Made by a program: the position numbers and the translations under genes
The notes under the pieces: model-generated
The model's database searches: none
What the model saw: only the letters and a program-made list of their open reading frames with translations
What the model was told of the DNA's origin: nothing
Assembly (NCBI GenBank): GCA_030603445.1
Contig: JAUVXU010000006.1
Location: 1 to 64,000 of the forward strand
Reading direction: 5' to 3'
Source of the DNA: Methanomicrobia archaeon
GTDB lineage: Archaea; Methanobacteriota_B; Thermococci; Methanofastidiosales; NM3
DNA length: 64,000 nt
Shown: positions 39,991 to 51,097 of the stretch, piece by piece
Numbering within the stretch: position 1 is the stretch's first letter
How the letters are laid out: each line of letters starts with the position of its first letter

Positions 39991-42207
39991 ATGCAATTGC
40001 TCAAGGTTTACGGCATCGTTCAAGGAGTGGGATTTCGCCCATTTATCTGGAGAATTGCAACGGCCCATGGCCTCAAAGGATATGTGCATAACAAGGGAGG
40101 CTATGTAGAGATAGCATTGGAAGGGGATTTGAAGCCGCTTAATTCTTGCATATCAGATATTCGTACTAATCTTCCTCCCCAGGCAAGTATAGATCTTATT
40201 GAGAAAAGCAAGGCCGAAGATGTTGGATTTAAGACTTTTTCAATCATTCCTTCTGAAGTGACAACTTCAGATATCCCGTCCGGGATACCTCCTGACATAC
40301 GTTTGTGCGAGTCTTGCAAACAAGAGTTGTTCACTCCTACTGATAGAAGATATGGATATTCTTTCATTAACTGTACGGATTGCGGGCCACGTTTTACTAT
40401 AATATCTAAAGTACCTTATGACAGGTGTAATACATCAATGGACGCATTTCCCCTTTGCGATGAGTGTGTAACCGAATATGCATCCCCTTCAAACAGGCGC
40501 TACCATGCTGAGCCACTTGCATGTGCGTCATGTGGTCCAGTTTATGAGCTTACTTTAGATGGCGCTATAGTAAAAGAAGAACCTATAAGGGCCGCAGCAC
40601 GTCTTTTAGATACAGGAAAATTAGTGGCTATAAAAGGATATGGCGGATTTCATATTGCATGTGATGCCACGAATAAAGAAGCTGTTGACTTGCTTCGTAT
40701 CGCACTAGACAGAAAATACCAACCATTTGCCCTAATGGTGCGTGATTTAGATGTGCTACAAGATGTGCTGCAAGTTAGCGATAAAGAGTCACGCCATCTT
40801 TTCTCTTCTGCAGCACCAATTGTCGTCTTAAGGCGTAGTAGGAATAAACTGCTGCCAGCTTCAATAGCTCCGGGATTAGAGACCGTAGGTGTAATGCTGC
40901 CGTATGCGCCGCTTCATCATCTTCTCTTCTCGCATGTTAAAACTTCTTTTCTTGTGATGACATCAGCCAACTATCCTGGCCGTTCCATGATAACAGAACT
41001 TGACGATGCTAAGGCAGATCTTCCTTTTATAGATAATTTTCTTTCCCATAATCTTCGTATCCAAAATAGGTGTGATGATTCTGTTATACGTAATGATCTG
41101 TTTATCAGGAGATCAAGAGGTTTTGTGCCAATGACTATTCCAGTTCCACACGAGCACACGACTCTTGCGTTTGGGGCTGAGATAAACAATGTTGTTGCAC
41201 TATCAAAGCATGGAAAATGCATGCTATCCCAACACATAGGGGATACTGCAAACTGGGATGTGTTAGAATCAGCTTTAGATAGCATAGATATGCTTATGGC
41301 ACTTCATGGCGTAAGCCGCAGCTCACTTGACTATATTTTGTGTGATATGCATCCGCGGTACAATACTGCAAAAGTTGCCAGAAAGTGGGCAGATGAGCTC
41401 TCTGTGCCATGTATTGAGGTGCAGCACCATACTGCGCATAGTTTCGGAATCGCAGGGGAATATGGCACTAGAGAGGCGCTTTGCATAGCAGCAGACGGCA
41501 TGGGTTATGGCAGCGACGGGAATATATGGGGAGGAGAGGTGTTTTACACAGACATGACGCTAGAAGGAACAAGGCGCCTTGGCCATTTGGAATATCTTAA
41601 GATGCCAGGCGGGGACCTATCAACTAAATATCCTTTGCGCATGCTAATACCCCTATTTGATGACAAAGCACTAGAGCGCTATAGTCACTGTTTTTCAGGC
41701 GGTATGCAGGAGATTCAAGACATACGCACGGCAGCTGGTAGCAGCCCTTTAAAGACCTCGTCGTGTGGAAGAGTGCTTGATGCAGTAAGCGCTATATTGG
41801 GCCTCTCATACGAACGCACCTATGAAGGAGAGGGTGCAATGCGCCTTGAATCTTTGGCATTAAAAGGAAGCGATATTTCCCTGCCGCTTGAGGTGGAAGG
41901 GGGTATAGCACAAACTGGAGAATATCTTGTTAAACTAATGGAGCTTCTCCCTAAATACAGTAAGGCAGATATTGCAAAAAGCGTGCACATGTCACTTGCG
42001 CGCGCATTTACAGATATTGTTCTAGAATATAAAGACCTGAAACTTCCTGTTGGATTCTCAGGAGGGGTGGCGTACAATGAATTAATATCCAAAAAGTTAC
42101 GCACAGACTTCAAAAGACATGGCGTTAAGTTTCTTGAACACCGTAATATTCCTCCAGGGGATGGAGGCATAAGCTTCGGGCAGTCATGCATGAAGCCTCC
42201 TTTTTAG
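39991..42207 (+). CDS. hypF: Carbamoyltransferase HypF
   Basis: Acylphosphatase N-terminus VYGIVQGVGFRPFIWRIA, C2-C2 zinc motifs, YrdC and Kae1-like parts (VQHHTAHSFGIAGE). Confidence 0.96.
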   Translation: MQLLKVYGIVQGVGFRPFIWRIATAHGLKGYVHNKGGYVEIALEGDLKPLNSCISDIRTNLPPQASIDLIEKSKAEDVGFKTFSIIPSEVTTSDIPSGIPPDIRLCESCKQELFTPTDRRYGYSFINCTDCGPRFTIISKVPYDRCNTSMDAFPLCDECVTEYASPSNRRYHAEPLACASCGPVYELTLDGAIVKEEPIRAAARLLDTGKLVAIKGYGGFHIACDATNKEAVDLLRIALDRKYQPFALMVRDLDVLQDVLQVSDKESRHLFSSAAPIVVLRRSRNKLLPASIAPGLETVGVMLPYAPLHHLLFSHVKTSFLVMTSANYPGRSMITELDDAKADLPFIDNFLSHNLRIQNRCDDSVIRNDLFIRRSRGFVPMTIPVPHEHTTLAFGAEINNVVALSKHGKCMLSQHIGDTANWDVLESALDSIDMLMALHGVSRSSLDYILCDMHPRYNTAKVARKWADELSVPCIEVQHHTAHSFGIAGEYGTREALCIAADGMGYGSDGNIWGGEVFYTDMTLEGTRRLGHLEYLKMPGGDLSTKYPLRMLIPLFDDKALERYSHCFSGGMQEIQDIRTAAGSSPLKTSSCGRVLDAVSAILGLSYERTYEGEGAMRLESLALKGSDISLPLEVEGGIAQTGEYLVKLMELLPKYSKADIAKSVHMSLARAFTDIVLEYKDLKLPVGFSGGVAYNELISKKLRTDFKRHGVKFLEHRNIPPGDGGISFGQSCMKPPF

Positions 42208-42245
42208 GCACACTTTTTAAATCATAATATGTATAAGTGTCTTTA

Positions 42246-43022
42246 ATGAAGTTCGATGAATTATTTTACTCTTTACTAGAAGTCAAACAATCACACCTGT
42301 GCGTTGGAATAGACCCGGCATATGATGGCATGAGGCCAAAACAGGTGATATCCTCTTCAAAAAACCCTGCTGAGGATATACTCTCCTTTTCCCAGGATAT
42401 CATTAGTAAGACGGGGGGAGAAGCAATTGCATTTAAACCTAATCAGCAGTACATACTGCCTCTGGGATTTTCAGAGTTAAAGGAGCTAAATCGGATGATA
42501 CATGAACAGGATGCATTATCCATTCTTGATATCAAGCTCTCAGATATTGGGTCTACAAATGATGCCTGCTGTTTTTGGTCAAAGAAATGTGGATTTGACG
42601 CTATAACTGCATCACCTTTCCCGGGCAACATGCGCTCGCTTTGGGAATCATGCAAAAGACAGGAATTAGGCCTCTTCTTGCTATGCCTTATGTCTAATCC
42701 GGAAGCAGGCACATTCATGAAATCTGATATAAAAGGACGCTATGCATATGATGTCATTGCTAATACTATAGAGAATGAGGGAATCACAGGGGCCGTAGTG
42801 GGTGCTACAATCGATGAGAATGATATGAAATGCATATCCTCGGTATTGAAAAAGGCGTTAGTCCTAATACCAGGAATCGGGGCACAACAAGGAAGCACGA
42901 CAATTCTTGAGAAGTTTGGAAAAAGAAGCATTGTTAATGTGTCAAGAGATGTGATATTTTCACTAGACCCAAAAGAGCGGGCCAGGTATTATAAAGAGAA
43001 GATCAATCGAATCGTTTCCTGA
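42246..43022 (+). CDS. pyrF: Orotidine 5'-phosphate decarboxylase, type-2-like
   Basis: LCVGIDPAYDGM, ILDIKLSDIGST catalytic segment, ASPFPGNMRS; 259 aa. Confidence 0.85.
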   Translation: MKFDELFYSLLEVKQSHLCVGIDPAYDGMRPKQVISSSKNPAEDILSFSQDIISKTGGEAIAFKPNQQYILPLGFSELKELNRMIHEQDALSILDIKLSDIGSTNDACCFWSKKCGFDAITASPFPGNMRSLWESCKRQELGLFLLCLMSNPEAGTFMKSDIKGRYAYDVIANTIENEGITGAVVGATIDENDMKCISSVLKKALVLIPGIGAQQGSTTILEKFGKRSIVNVSRDVIFSLDPKERARYYKEKINRIVS

Positions 43023-43893
43023 CACTACCCACTAAATCCTCAAATGATACACCTTTTTGTCTGCAGAACGCATCAATCCCTTCTTTTATTCTTGAAAGCG
43101 CACCTATACCATCTGTACCTAGCACCGTTCCCAGCTGTACTGCAGAAGCTCCTGCATAGGCATATTCTATGACATCCTCCCACTTGGAGATGCCACCGAT
43201 TCCAATTATTGGTATGTCAAGTGCTTTTTTTAGGTCCCACACTGCGCGAACACCTATTGGTTTTATTGCTGGTCCTGAAATGCCTCCCGTCAGATTGGAA
43301 AGGACGGGGTATTCCTGGTGTATATTTATGGCCATGCCCTTTACCGTATTAATGGCACTTATTGCATCTGCTCCACCCTTTTGTGCCTCAATGCCTATCT
43401 CTTGTATGTTGTTTACATTTGGAGTAAGCTTTGCTATAACCGGGACAGAAGCGGCTTTTTTCGCCTTTTTCACCACTTCGCGTACTAGCATTGGGTCTTG
43501 CCCTATACTTAGCAATCCGCCTGCATGAGGGCATGACAAGTTGAGCTCTATTGCCTCACATAATGTTCCAATGCGCTCTGCAAGCTCTGCAAACTCGTCT
43601 GCGTCTTTCCCGTATATAGAGGCAATAAGTGGTATGCTAAGTGATCTACATTCGATCTCTTCAATAAAGGCATCTATGCCAGGATTTGGCAGTCCCATCG
43701 CATTTAGCATTCCGCATGGAACTGTTGTGACAGTCGGATTATCATACCCTTCGTTTGGGGATAGCGATATGGACTTTGAAACAACCCCTCCTGCACCCTC
43801 TTTTTCAAGGCGCAGGAACAGCGATGAGGATATTCCAAGGACGCCTGAACACACTATGAGGGGATTATTCAATTCCAAACCTGCTATATGCAT
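43003..43893 (-). CDS. pyrD: Dihydroorotate dehydrogenase catalytic subunit
   Basis: NPLIVCSGVLGIS, ELNLSCPHAGG, VIAKLTPNV, GIGGISKWEDVIEYAYAGASAVQLGT. Confidence 0.95.
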   Translation of the reverse strand: MHIAGLELNNPLIVCSGVLGISSSLFLRLEKEGAGGVVSKSISLSPNEGYDNPTVTTVPCGMLNAMGLPNPGIDAFIEEIECRSLSIPLIASIYGKDADEFAELAERIGTLCEAIELNLSCPHAGGLLSIGQDPMLVREVVKKAKKAASVPVIAKLTPNVNNIQEIGIEAQKGGADAISAINTVKGMAINIHQEYPVLSNLTGGISGPAIKPIGVRAVWDLKKALDIPIIGIGGISKWEDVIEYAYAGASAVQLGTVLGTDGIGALSRIKEGIDAFCRQKGVSFEDLVGSVRKRFD

Positions 43894-43900
43894 ATTGTTT

Positions 43901-44245
43901 CTACCTCTTTATTGGCGTGATGTCAAATGTTTTTAGCGGCACGTCTTTTAGCGCCCTTCCTATCGCCGACTTGGCAATGTTCTCAGCATGGGTCTTGTTC
44001 TCTGCAGTGAACACCTTCATAGATAGGTATATTCCGACAAGCCCGATCTTTCCAACCACAAAGGCGCTGTTGAAGAGTCCGGAGCATTTGGGGCACTGCG
44101 ATGCGCCTATCTCTATTTTCACGTATTCGAGATTTACCTTCTTTAGCTTCTTTCCTACAGTGGATATGGCGATATTTGTAGCATCATCCCTTGAACCGAC
44201 ATTTTTTAAAACAATCGGAACCTCAAGAACCACAAGATAGTTCAT
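43901..44245 (-). CDS. DUF555 (UPF0212) family protein
   Basis: MNYLVVLEVPIVLKNVGSRDDATNIAISTVGKKLKKVNLEYVKIEIGASQCPKCSG. Confidence 0.85.
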   Translation of the reverse strand: MNYLVVLEVPIVLKNVGSRDDATNIAISTVGKKLKKVNLEYVKIEIGASQCPKCSGLFNSAFVVGKIGLVGIYLSMKVFTAENKTHAENIAKSAIGRALKDVPLKTFDITPIKR

Positions 44246-44249
44246 GTTC

Positions 44250-44549
44250 TCACCGTTCCTGATCAAAAGCGAAGAGCTCTGATGACGAGACCTTAAACAC
44301 ACCAAGCCTTGCACCTGCGTCAAGGAACCCATGAAGATAGTTCAGGCTTGCAAATGCGGTCACGTAATCACCCTTCTGCTTGTAGTAGTCAGCATCGCTA
44401 TAATAGCGTTTTGCCATATCAAGATAGTCCCATGCAACAAGCTCAAGGTGGCTGTTTTTGGGAACTATTATTTTTACCTCGTCTAGTGCCTTACTGGCTA
44501 CTGAAAAATAATGATCAAGTTTCTCATCAAGTATTTTATCATTTCTCAT
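44250..44549 (-). CDS. DUF357 family protein
   Basis: MRNDKILDEKLDHYFSVASKALDEV...AWDYLDMAKRYYSDADYYKQKGDYVTAFASLNYLHGFLDAGARLG. Confidence 0.85.
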   Translation of the reverse strand: MRNDKILDEKLDHYFSVASKALDEVKIIVPKNSHLELVAWDYLDMAKRYYSDADYYKQKGDYVTAFASLNYLHGFLDAGARLGVFKVSSSELFAFDQER

Positions 44550-44553
44550 GTTC

Positions 44554-45300
44554 TCACCTATGTACGAAGTGCAGGAGATACTCCTCTTCTGTGAAATGCA
44601 GTTTGCCAGGCACGACAAGACAGTGTGGTGGCGAACCGTAATACTTCTTGTCTAAAGAGGATAACATCCCTATATCTCCGTATACTATATTCTCACTTTC
44701 CCATCCAACTCTGGAGGCAACGACTATTTCTTTGATAATATTATTCTTGTCAACTGATTTTAATAATTTCATTCCATCTATGGGGTCCATATATATATTT
44801 TTGTCTGCTTTTAGATCAAGAAATAAAAGAGTATGGAGCCCTTTTTCCTTATTTTCTACAACAGCGTCATAAAAGCTTTTTGGAAAAAAGTTTTTTTCAG
44901 GATATACTATGCTTGCTGATCTTCCGAATTTATAAAGCATCAAGCCTGTGCTCCCTATGGCAGAATATATGGATGCAGCATGGCAGATTTTTAATTGGAT
45001 ACTTTCTTCCATTGCGCGCTGTGCAAGAGAGACATGTGTTGTTGCAACAAGGGGGTCGCCCATTACCAAGAAGGCCACGTCCGCTTCTTTTGCTTTTATT
45101 AGCGGTATTTCCTCTTCTTCAACTTCTTTTCTTGACAGTTCTGTAATTTGCTTTCCTACGATATGTTCTATTTCCTTCTTATCCACTCCAGGTATAGAAG
45201 TATAAAATTCGGCATACACATAACTTGCCTTTTTAACAAGCTCCAGGCCTTTTATTGAGATACCGTTTCCCTCTAAACCCAGTCCTATAAGCATAAGCAT
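44554..45300 (-). CDS. dphB: Diphthine synthase
   Basis: MLMLIGLGLEGNGISIKGLELVKKASYVYAEFYTS; VMGDPLVATTH. Confidence 0.95.
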   Translation of the reverse strand: MLMLIGLGLEGNGISIKGLELVKKASYVYAEFYTSIPGVDKKEIEHIVGKQITELSRKEVEEEEIPLIKAKEADVAFLVMGDPLVATTHVSLAQRAMEESIQLKICHAASIYSAIGSTGLMLYKFGRSASIVYPEKNFFPKSFYDAVVENKEKGLHTLLFLDLKADKNIYMDPIDGMKLLKSVDKNNIIKEIVVASRVGWESENIVYGDIGMLSSLDKKYYGSPPHCLVVPGKLHFTEEEYLLHFVHR

Positions 45301-45361
45301 ATAAGGAAATGTTTGAATGGGCTTTTAAAATTAACTTAATAATAAATAAAGAAGAGGGGTT

Positions 45362-47491
45362 TTACTTAAATATTCCCTCTTCTGCCTTTGTTCTTTCCTT
45401 AAATTTTTCAAGTGCTGTTTTGAAGTGTTCCATCCGGACGTTCTTCGCTTTGAAGTCTTCTCTGATGGCATTCATGCCGGCCTCGCGTACAATTGCTGCT
45501 AGATCTGCTCCAGACATACCTTCTGTATCATTGGCTAGAGGTTCTAAGTCCACGTCGCTATCTAGTGGCATGCCTTTTGTGTGCACCTTTAGGATTTCAA
45601 GTCTGCTGTTCTTATCAGGTATCGGTATTTTGATTATAGAATCAAATCTTCCTGGCCTTAATAGCGCCTCATCAAGAATGTCTGATCTATTGGTGGCAGC
45701 TATTACAACAACTTTATCCAGTTTTTCTATGCCATCCATTTCACTTAGGAGCTGATTGACAACACGCTCCGTTACCTTTGATCCACTGGAGTCTCCTCCC
45801 CTGGTTCCAGCTATTGCATCTATCTCATCGAAGAAGATTATTGATGGGGCCACTTGGCGCGCGCGCTTGAACACTTTTCGTATTCCTTTTTCAGATTCTC
45901 CGACCCATTTAGAGATAATCTCTGGGCCGCGCACTGCTATGAAGTTGGATTCTGATTCTGTTGCTACAGCTTTTGCAAGCATCGTTTTACCAGTACCAGG
46001 TAAACCATAGAGCAGGACGCCTTTTGGAGGTTTTATGCCTATTCTTTTATATGATTCAGGATATTTTAATGGCCATTCTATTGCTTCTTGCAGCTCTTTT
46101 TTAACACCTTCTAGGCCGCCAATATCATCCCATTTCACATCCGGCACTTCTACAAGTGCTTCGCGCATGCCTGAAGGTTCTACCTCATGGTATGCATCAA
46201 AGAAGTCCTCTTGGGTCACAATAAGATCATTGAGAAGGTCTGATGAGATCTTCACATCGTTCCCTGTTATGTCTGGGATGTGTCGTCTAAGTGTTTTCAT
46301 TGCAGCCTCTTTACACAGCGACTCCAAGTCGGCACCCACATAGCCATGTGTTATCTTTGCTAGATCTATTATATTTACATCATCTGCAAGAGGCATGCTT
46401 CTGGTATGGATCTGCAGTATTTCTTCTCTGCCTTTCACGTCTGGGACCCCTATCTCAATTTCTCGGTCAAAACGCCCTGGCCTGCGTAGCGCAGGGTCGA
46501 TAGCATCCTCCAGGTTAGTTGCACCTATAACGACAACCTTTCCTCTGCTTTTTAGGCCATCCATTAGTGTTAAGAGTTGGGATACGACCCTTCTTTCTAC
46601 TTCGCCTTTGCTTTCTTCTCTTTTTGGTGCTATGGCGTCTATTTCGTCTATGAAAATTATGGATGGGGCGTTTTTCTCTGCATCTATAAAGACGTTCCTG
46701 AGATTTTGTTCCGATTCTCCATAGTATTTTGACATTATCTCCGGGCCGTTTATTACACTAAAGTTAGCGCTAATCTCGTTTGCCAATGCTTTTGCAAGCA
46801 TAGTTTTACCAGTACCGGGAGGACCGTAGAGCAGGACACCTTTTGGAGGCTGCACACCGAGTTTGTCAAATACTTCAGGATGCTTCATGGGAAGTTCTAT
46901 CATCTCTCGTATCTTGTGTATCTCCTCTTCTAATCCGCCAATGTCCTCATAGGTCACATCTGGAACTTTTGTAAGTTCTGACACCTTTGTTGGTTTCGTT
47001 GAAACCTTAATTTTCGTTGAAGGCGTGATGCGCACAAAACCATGGGGGTCCGTACGTGTTACTATAAATGGAATTTGATTAGTGAATATGTCAAGTATGA
47101 ATATGCTTCCCTTCATCGCTGGTTTGTCCATTAGGCGCTGAAGAAAGTATGATGTTATATCTCCCCTTATCTGAAGCTCATATTCTAATGGTGCAAGCTC
47201 AATTAATGATGCGTCTTGCGCCTCTATTCTTGATACTTTTATTTGGTCTCCTAGTGAGACTCCTGCATTCTTTCGCAAGATTCCGTCCATGCGGACTATT
47301 TCTAGACTTTCATCCTCTGGTTTTCCCCGCCATACAACTGCAGCAGCTGTTCTTACACCTTCTAGCTGGACGAAGTCTCCTGTCCTAAGGCCCATTTGTT
47401 CCATCTTGCTAGATGATAGGCGTACTATTTGCCTGCCTACATCCATTTTCTCTGCATCAGCTACTGTAAACTGAACTGATTTTTCTTTCAT
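45362..47491 (-). CDS. Cdc48/VCP-like AAA ATPase
   Basis: Two AAA modules ([26 protein letters not shown]) and a double-psi beta-barrel N-domain. Confidence 0.97.
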   Translation of the reverse strand: MKEKSVQFTVADAEKMDVGRQIVRLSSSKMEQMGLRTGDFVQLEGVRTAAAVVWRGKPEDESLEIVRMDGILRKNAGVSLGDQIKVSRIEAQDASLIELAPLEYELQIRGDITSYFLQRLMDKPAMKGSIFILDIFTNQIPFIVTRTDPHGFVRITPSTKIKVSTKPTKVSELTKVPDVTYEDIGGLEEEIHKIREMIELPMKHPEVFDKLGVQPPKGVLLYGPPGTGKTMLAKALANEISANFSVINGPEIMSKYYGESEQNLRNVFIDAEKNAPSIIFIDEIDAIAPKREESKGEVERRVVSQLLTLMDGLKSRGKVVVIGATNLEDAIDPALRRPGRFDREIEIGVPDVKGREEILQIHTRSMPLADDVNIIDLAKITHGYVGADLESLCKEAAMKTLRRHIPDITGNDVKISSDLLNDLIVTQEDFFDAYHEVEPSGMREALVEVPDVKWDDIGGLEGVKKELQEAIEWPLKYPESYKRIGIKPPKGVLLYGLPGTGKTMLAKAVATESESNFIAVRGPEIISKWVGESEKGIRKVFKRARQVAPSIIFFDEIDAIAGTRGGDSSGSKVTERVVNQLLSEMDGIEKLDKVVVIAATNRSDILDEALLRPGRFDSIIKIPIPDKNSRLEILKVHTKGMPLDSDVDLEPLANDTEGMSGADLAAIVREAGMNAIREDFKAKNVRMEHFKTALEKFKERTKAEEGIFK

Positions 47492-47530
47492 TTTCTCACC
47501 TTCCTTAAATAAATAAAAAAAGAAATAATT

Positions 47531-47998
47531 TTAGTCAAATTTCATGTTGAATTCTTCTGATTTTGCGGGATGTGCCTTTTCTATGGTTAATTCCAAGACC
47601 CCATTGTTGTAATCTGCCTTTGTTTTGTTTGGAATTACATCCTCCGGCAACATAATGGTCCTAGCATAACCATGGTATCGTCTTTCTTGGAAGAAGTATC
47701 CTTCTTGTTCTTCTGTAGTTTCTGTCTTCTTCTCGGCTTTTATGTCCACTGAACGTTCCTTTATTTTTACTGAAATATCTTTCTTGTCTATTCCTGGAAG
47801 GTCAATTATTACCTTGAATTCTTTTCCTTTATCTATAACATCTGCTGCTGGTTCTGTATATGGCATTAGTTCTCCTTTGTCACTTGACGATCCTCGTGCA
47901 AGTAGCTTTCTTCTTCTAGGAAGCCTCATCTCACCGAACATTCCATCTATCTCTTCTTGTAATCTCATTATCTCTTCCCAAGGATTGTACCATTTCAT
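47531..47998 (-). CDS. Hsp20/alpha-crystallin family protein
   Basis: FKVIIDLPGIDKKDISVKIKERSVDIKAEKK; YHGYARTIMLPEDV. Confidence 0.95.
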   Translation of the reverse strand: MKWYNPWEEIMRLQEEIDGMFGEMRLPRRRKLLARGSSSDKGELMPYTEPAADVIDKGKEFKVIIDLPGIDKKDISVKIKERSVDIKAEKKTETTEEQEGYFFQERRYHGYARTIMLPEDVIPNKTKADYNNGVLELTIEKAHPAKSEEFNMKFD

Positions 47999-48114
47999 AT
48001 AACCATCTCCTTTTACTAACTTATTGTTAGCTTCACATATAGTTACTTTAATTCATATATAAATCTTTCGATAGATTTTTGAGTAATATATTGGAAATAG
48101 TTTTTCACATTTAT

Positions 48115-48894
48115 TTAGAAATTAGCATCAATGCCCATATTTATAGAAAGCTTAGCAATCCTTATCTTCTCTTTGTAGTAGTTTTTCATCTTATTGATAG
48201 CATATGGAAAGTCTATGAAATGGAAGGGTGCATCAATTCTATATAATAATAGATTTTCTGCAGGGGATGGCGGAAGCTTTCTGCTTTGCGGTCGTATCAG
48301 CATCTCCTCTACTTCATCTAATGTAAGACTGCTATTTATTACATGCTTAAATGCTGTGGCAATTCTTCTGCACATCTGCCACAGAAAGCCAGTCCCAACA
48401 AAAGATAACGCCCATCCAAACTCTATGCAGTTTGCTGAAACAAAGATGGAGCGAGTGGTATCTTTGTCAGGATTGAATTTGGAGAAGTTTGAGAAGTCGT
48501 GCTCTCCTGTAAATAGTTTGCACAGCTCTTCAAGAAGTTCGTGCGAACATGCTTTATCATCAATGTAATAACGGTATTCCTTCTTGAATGGAGGCAAATA
48601 ATCTGCAGATGCATATCCAGTAATCCAGATTGCAGGAAGCCTATCTGTAGTGCGTGATAAGGCATTGTGCTTAAGAAGCGTCTTCTTATCGCATTCAAAA
48701 AATAAGATGTTCTCGCGTGCTGAAACGCCTTTATCGGTGCGTGATGCCATTCTGAAAAGAAGATCGTAATCATTAGGGACAATGCCTGTTTCTTGTAGTG
48801 CTTCTAAAAGTTCCCCTTCAACAGTTTTCACGTTAGATTGGCGTTGTGATCCAGAAAAAGCAGTGCCGTCATATGCTACGCGTAATGCAATCAT
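48115..48894 (-). CDS. truA: tRNA pseudouridine synthase A
   Basis: VAYDGTAFSGSQRQ; ASRTDKGVSA catalytic Asp motif. Confidence 0.92.
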   Translation of the reverse strand: MIALRVAYDGTAFSGSQRQSNVKTVEGELLEALQETGIVPNDYDLLFRMASRTDKGVSARENILFFECDKKTLLKHNALSRTTDRLPAIWITGYASADYLPPFKKEYRYYIDDKACSHELLEELCKLFTGEHDFSNFSKFNPDKDTTRSIFVSANCIEFGWALSFVGTGFLWQMCRRIATAFKHVINSSLTLDEVEEMLIRPQSRKLPPSPAENLLLYRIDAPFHFIDFPYAINKMKNYYKEKIRIAKLSINMGIDANF

Positions 48895-48941
48895 ATATTA
48901 GGAAGGCACCATACATAAAAAAATATTGCCCTATATGCTAA

Positions 48942-49466
48942 TTATTTCTCGTTGTATTCAAGGTAATCTAGCCCTTCTTTTGTAATTTGGAGTATAAAGC
49001 CACCTGATATCCCTTCTACTTTCTTTACTAATCCACAGTATTCCAACTCTTCTGCTATTATTCGTATATCATTTTGTGTTAGCTTTACCTTTTCCAAGAT
49101 TACATTTTTAGAAACAAAGAATGGATTTCCAGTTTCATAGTTCTCCTTAAGTATGTGCAGGATCTTTAATTTGTCAGGGCCATACACCCTGCATTCTTTT
49201 TGCAGATGTATTTTTCCATTTTTCAGTGATTCTATTCCCTTTTTTTTTATTTTAAGTAGAAATGTAGGCAAAAACCCCTCTATCTTATAAACATATCCAT
49301 TTATTTCTAGATTTTCGGCATAAGGGCGTAATTTGTCCACAGGAATATTTAGCCGTATTCGTAGTTCACTTGACGGGACGAAGTACTGTGGGTCTTTGTC
49401 GAAATGTTCCTTTAGAATATATAATATATTTAAATAAATGTCTCTTTTCAAGATGTCACCTAACAT
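48942..49466 (-). CDS. Tandem winged-helix protein
   Basis: Two similar HTH units: LNILYILKEHFDKDPQYFVPSSELRIRLNI... and LKILHILKENYETGNPFFVSKNVILEKVKL... Confidence 0.65.
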   Translation of the reverse strand: MLGDILKRDIYLNILYILKEHFDKDPQYFVPSSELRIRLNIPVDKLRPYAENLEINGYVYKIEGFLPTFLLKIKKKGIESLKNGKIHLQKECRVYGPDKLKILHILKENYETGNPFFVSKNVILEKVKLTQNDIRIIAEELEYCGLVKKVEGISGGFILQITKEGLDYLEYNEK

Positions 49467-49547
49467 ATTAACTTATCGTGCCTAACTTTTATAGGGTAGC
49501 GATATGCATGTCATTAGTTTTTTTCAATAAAAAAGAAGAAGAAAAAA

Positions 49548-50735
49548 TTAGATTATGCCTTCTTTTCTTAGAGCTTCAATTTGTTCTTCACTATACCCTA
49601 AGACGCGTTTTAGCACTTTATCTGTATCTTCCCCAAGGCCTGGTGCCACCTTGAATATATCACAAGGTGTCTCAGAGAGTTTTATAGGATTGTTCACAAA
49701 GGTCATTTTTCCAACTTTTGGGTGCGGAAGATCTACAATCATGTTCCTTAGCTTCGTGTTTGCATCTTCCATTACCTTATCAACAGTGTTTACTGGCCCG
49801 CAAGGCACCCCGAAAGAGCTTATTTCCTCTACCGCTTTATCAGTTGTTCTTGCACTGGTCCATTTTTCTATATACGTTTTTAGCTCATCCGAATGATCGG
49901 AACGTGCTTCGTTAGTTGCGTATTTGGGGTCTGTTATATATTCTTCTATATTAAGGCCTTTACAGAATTTGGCCCATAATGAATCGTTTCCAACACCTAT
50001 TACCATCCATCCGTCTTTTGTCTTGAAAACATCAAATGGCGCAAGAGATGGATGCCTAGAACCTATTCTTTCAGGCACTTCTCCTGTGGCTGTATATCTG
50101 GCAAAAGCATTTTCTAGTACTGCCATTACACAGTCGGTCATGGCTATGTCTACCTTTTGCCCCTTACCAGTTGTTTCTCGGGCTCTTAGGGCAGAAAGAA
50201 TGCCAATCACAGTAAATAGTCCTGATATAATATCTCCTATTGAGCTCCCAACACGTGTCGGGGGTTTGTCGGGATATCCTGTGATACTCATAAGGCCTCC
50301 GGCTGCCTGAGCTATGATATCATATCCCGGGCGCCCAGGGTATACTGTATTGTGCCCAAATCCTGTTATGCATGCATATATTATTTTTGGGTTGATTTTT
50401 TTAAGCTCCTCATATCCCAGACCTAGTTTATCCATTGTATCTGGCCTGTAGTTTTCTGTTACAACGTCCCCTTTCTTTACTAGTTCTAGGAAAAGCTCCT
50501 TTCCTTTCGGATTCTTTAGATCAAGTGTCATAGATTCTTTGTCTCTGTTGATGGAATTGAAGTATGCAGATTCCCCATTGATGTATGGGCTAAATCTTCT
50601 TGTGTCGTCTCCAACTCCCGATCTTTCAATTTTTATAACTTCTGCACCCAGGTCTGCAAGCACCATCGTACAGTATGGCGCTGCAAGTACGTGGCCTAGG
50701 TCTAATATTTTAATTCCTTCAAGGGGTCGTTTCAT
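49548..50735 (-). CDS. CaiB/BaiF family CoA-transferase
   Basis: PLEGIKILDLGHVLAAPYCTMVLADLGAEVIKIE; DLKNPKGKELFLELVKKGDVVTENYRP. Confidence 0.95.
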   Translation of the reverse strand: MKRPLEGIKILDLGHVLAAPYCTMVLADLGAEVIKIERSGVGDDTRRFSPYINGESAYFNSINRDKESMTLDLKNPKGKELFLELVKKGDVVTENYRPDTMDKLGLGYEELKKINPKIIYACITGFGHNTVYPGRPGYDIIAQAAGGLMSITGYPDKPPTRVGSSIGDIISGLFTVIGILSALRARETTGKGQKVDIAMTDCVMAVLENAFARYTATGEVPERIGSRHPSLAPFDVFKTKDGWMVIGVGNDSLWAKFCKGLNIEEYITDPKYATNEARSDHSDELKTYIEKWTSARTTDKAVEEISSFGVPCGPVNTVDKVMEDANTKLRNMIVDLPHPKVGKMTFVNNPIKLSETPCDIFKVAPGLGEDTDKVLKRVLGYSEEQIEALRKEGII

Positions 50736-51097
50736 TTAATTCCTCCATTACACAAAGTCAGAATTTTTGGTATTACGTTGAATTGTTAAATATGGTTTAA
50801 CTTATATGCATAAAAATATAGGCATATTCACAACAAGATATAATGTCGATTTAAATATTTAAAGCTTTGTTCAAATCAAGATATTATTTATTTGATTTAA
50901 TAATAATGTATAAGGGATTAAATGGATTGCATAACTTATATTTGCAATTATAATTGGATAGCATTGAGTTATGGGGCTTATAACTGTTTTATTCTTATAG
51001 AATAATTAGTTATTATGCATATGAAGTTTATGCACCATACTAGTGGTTATTTTTAATAAAAAAAGTAAGAGAGGGTAAAAGTACCCCCTAAAATTGA

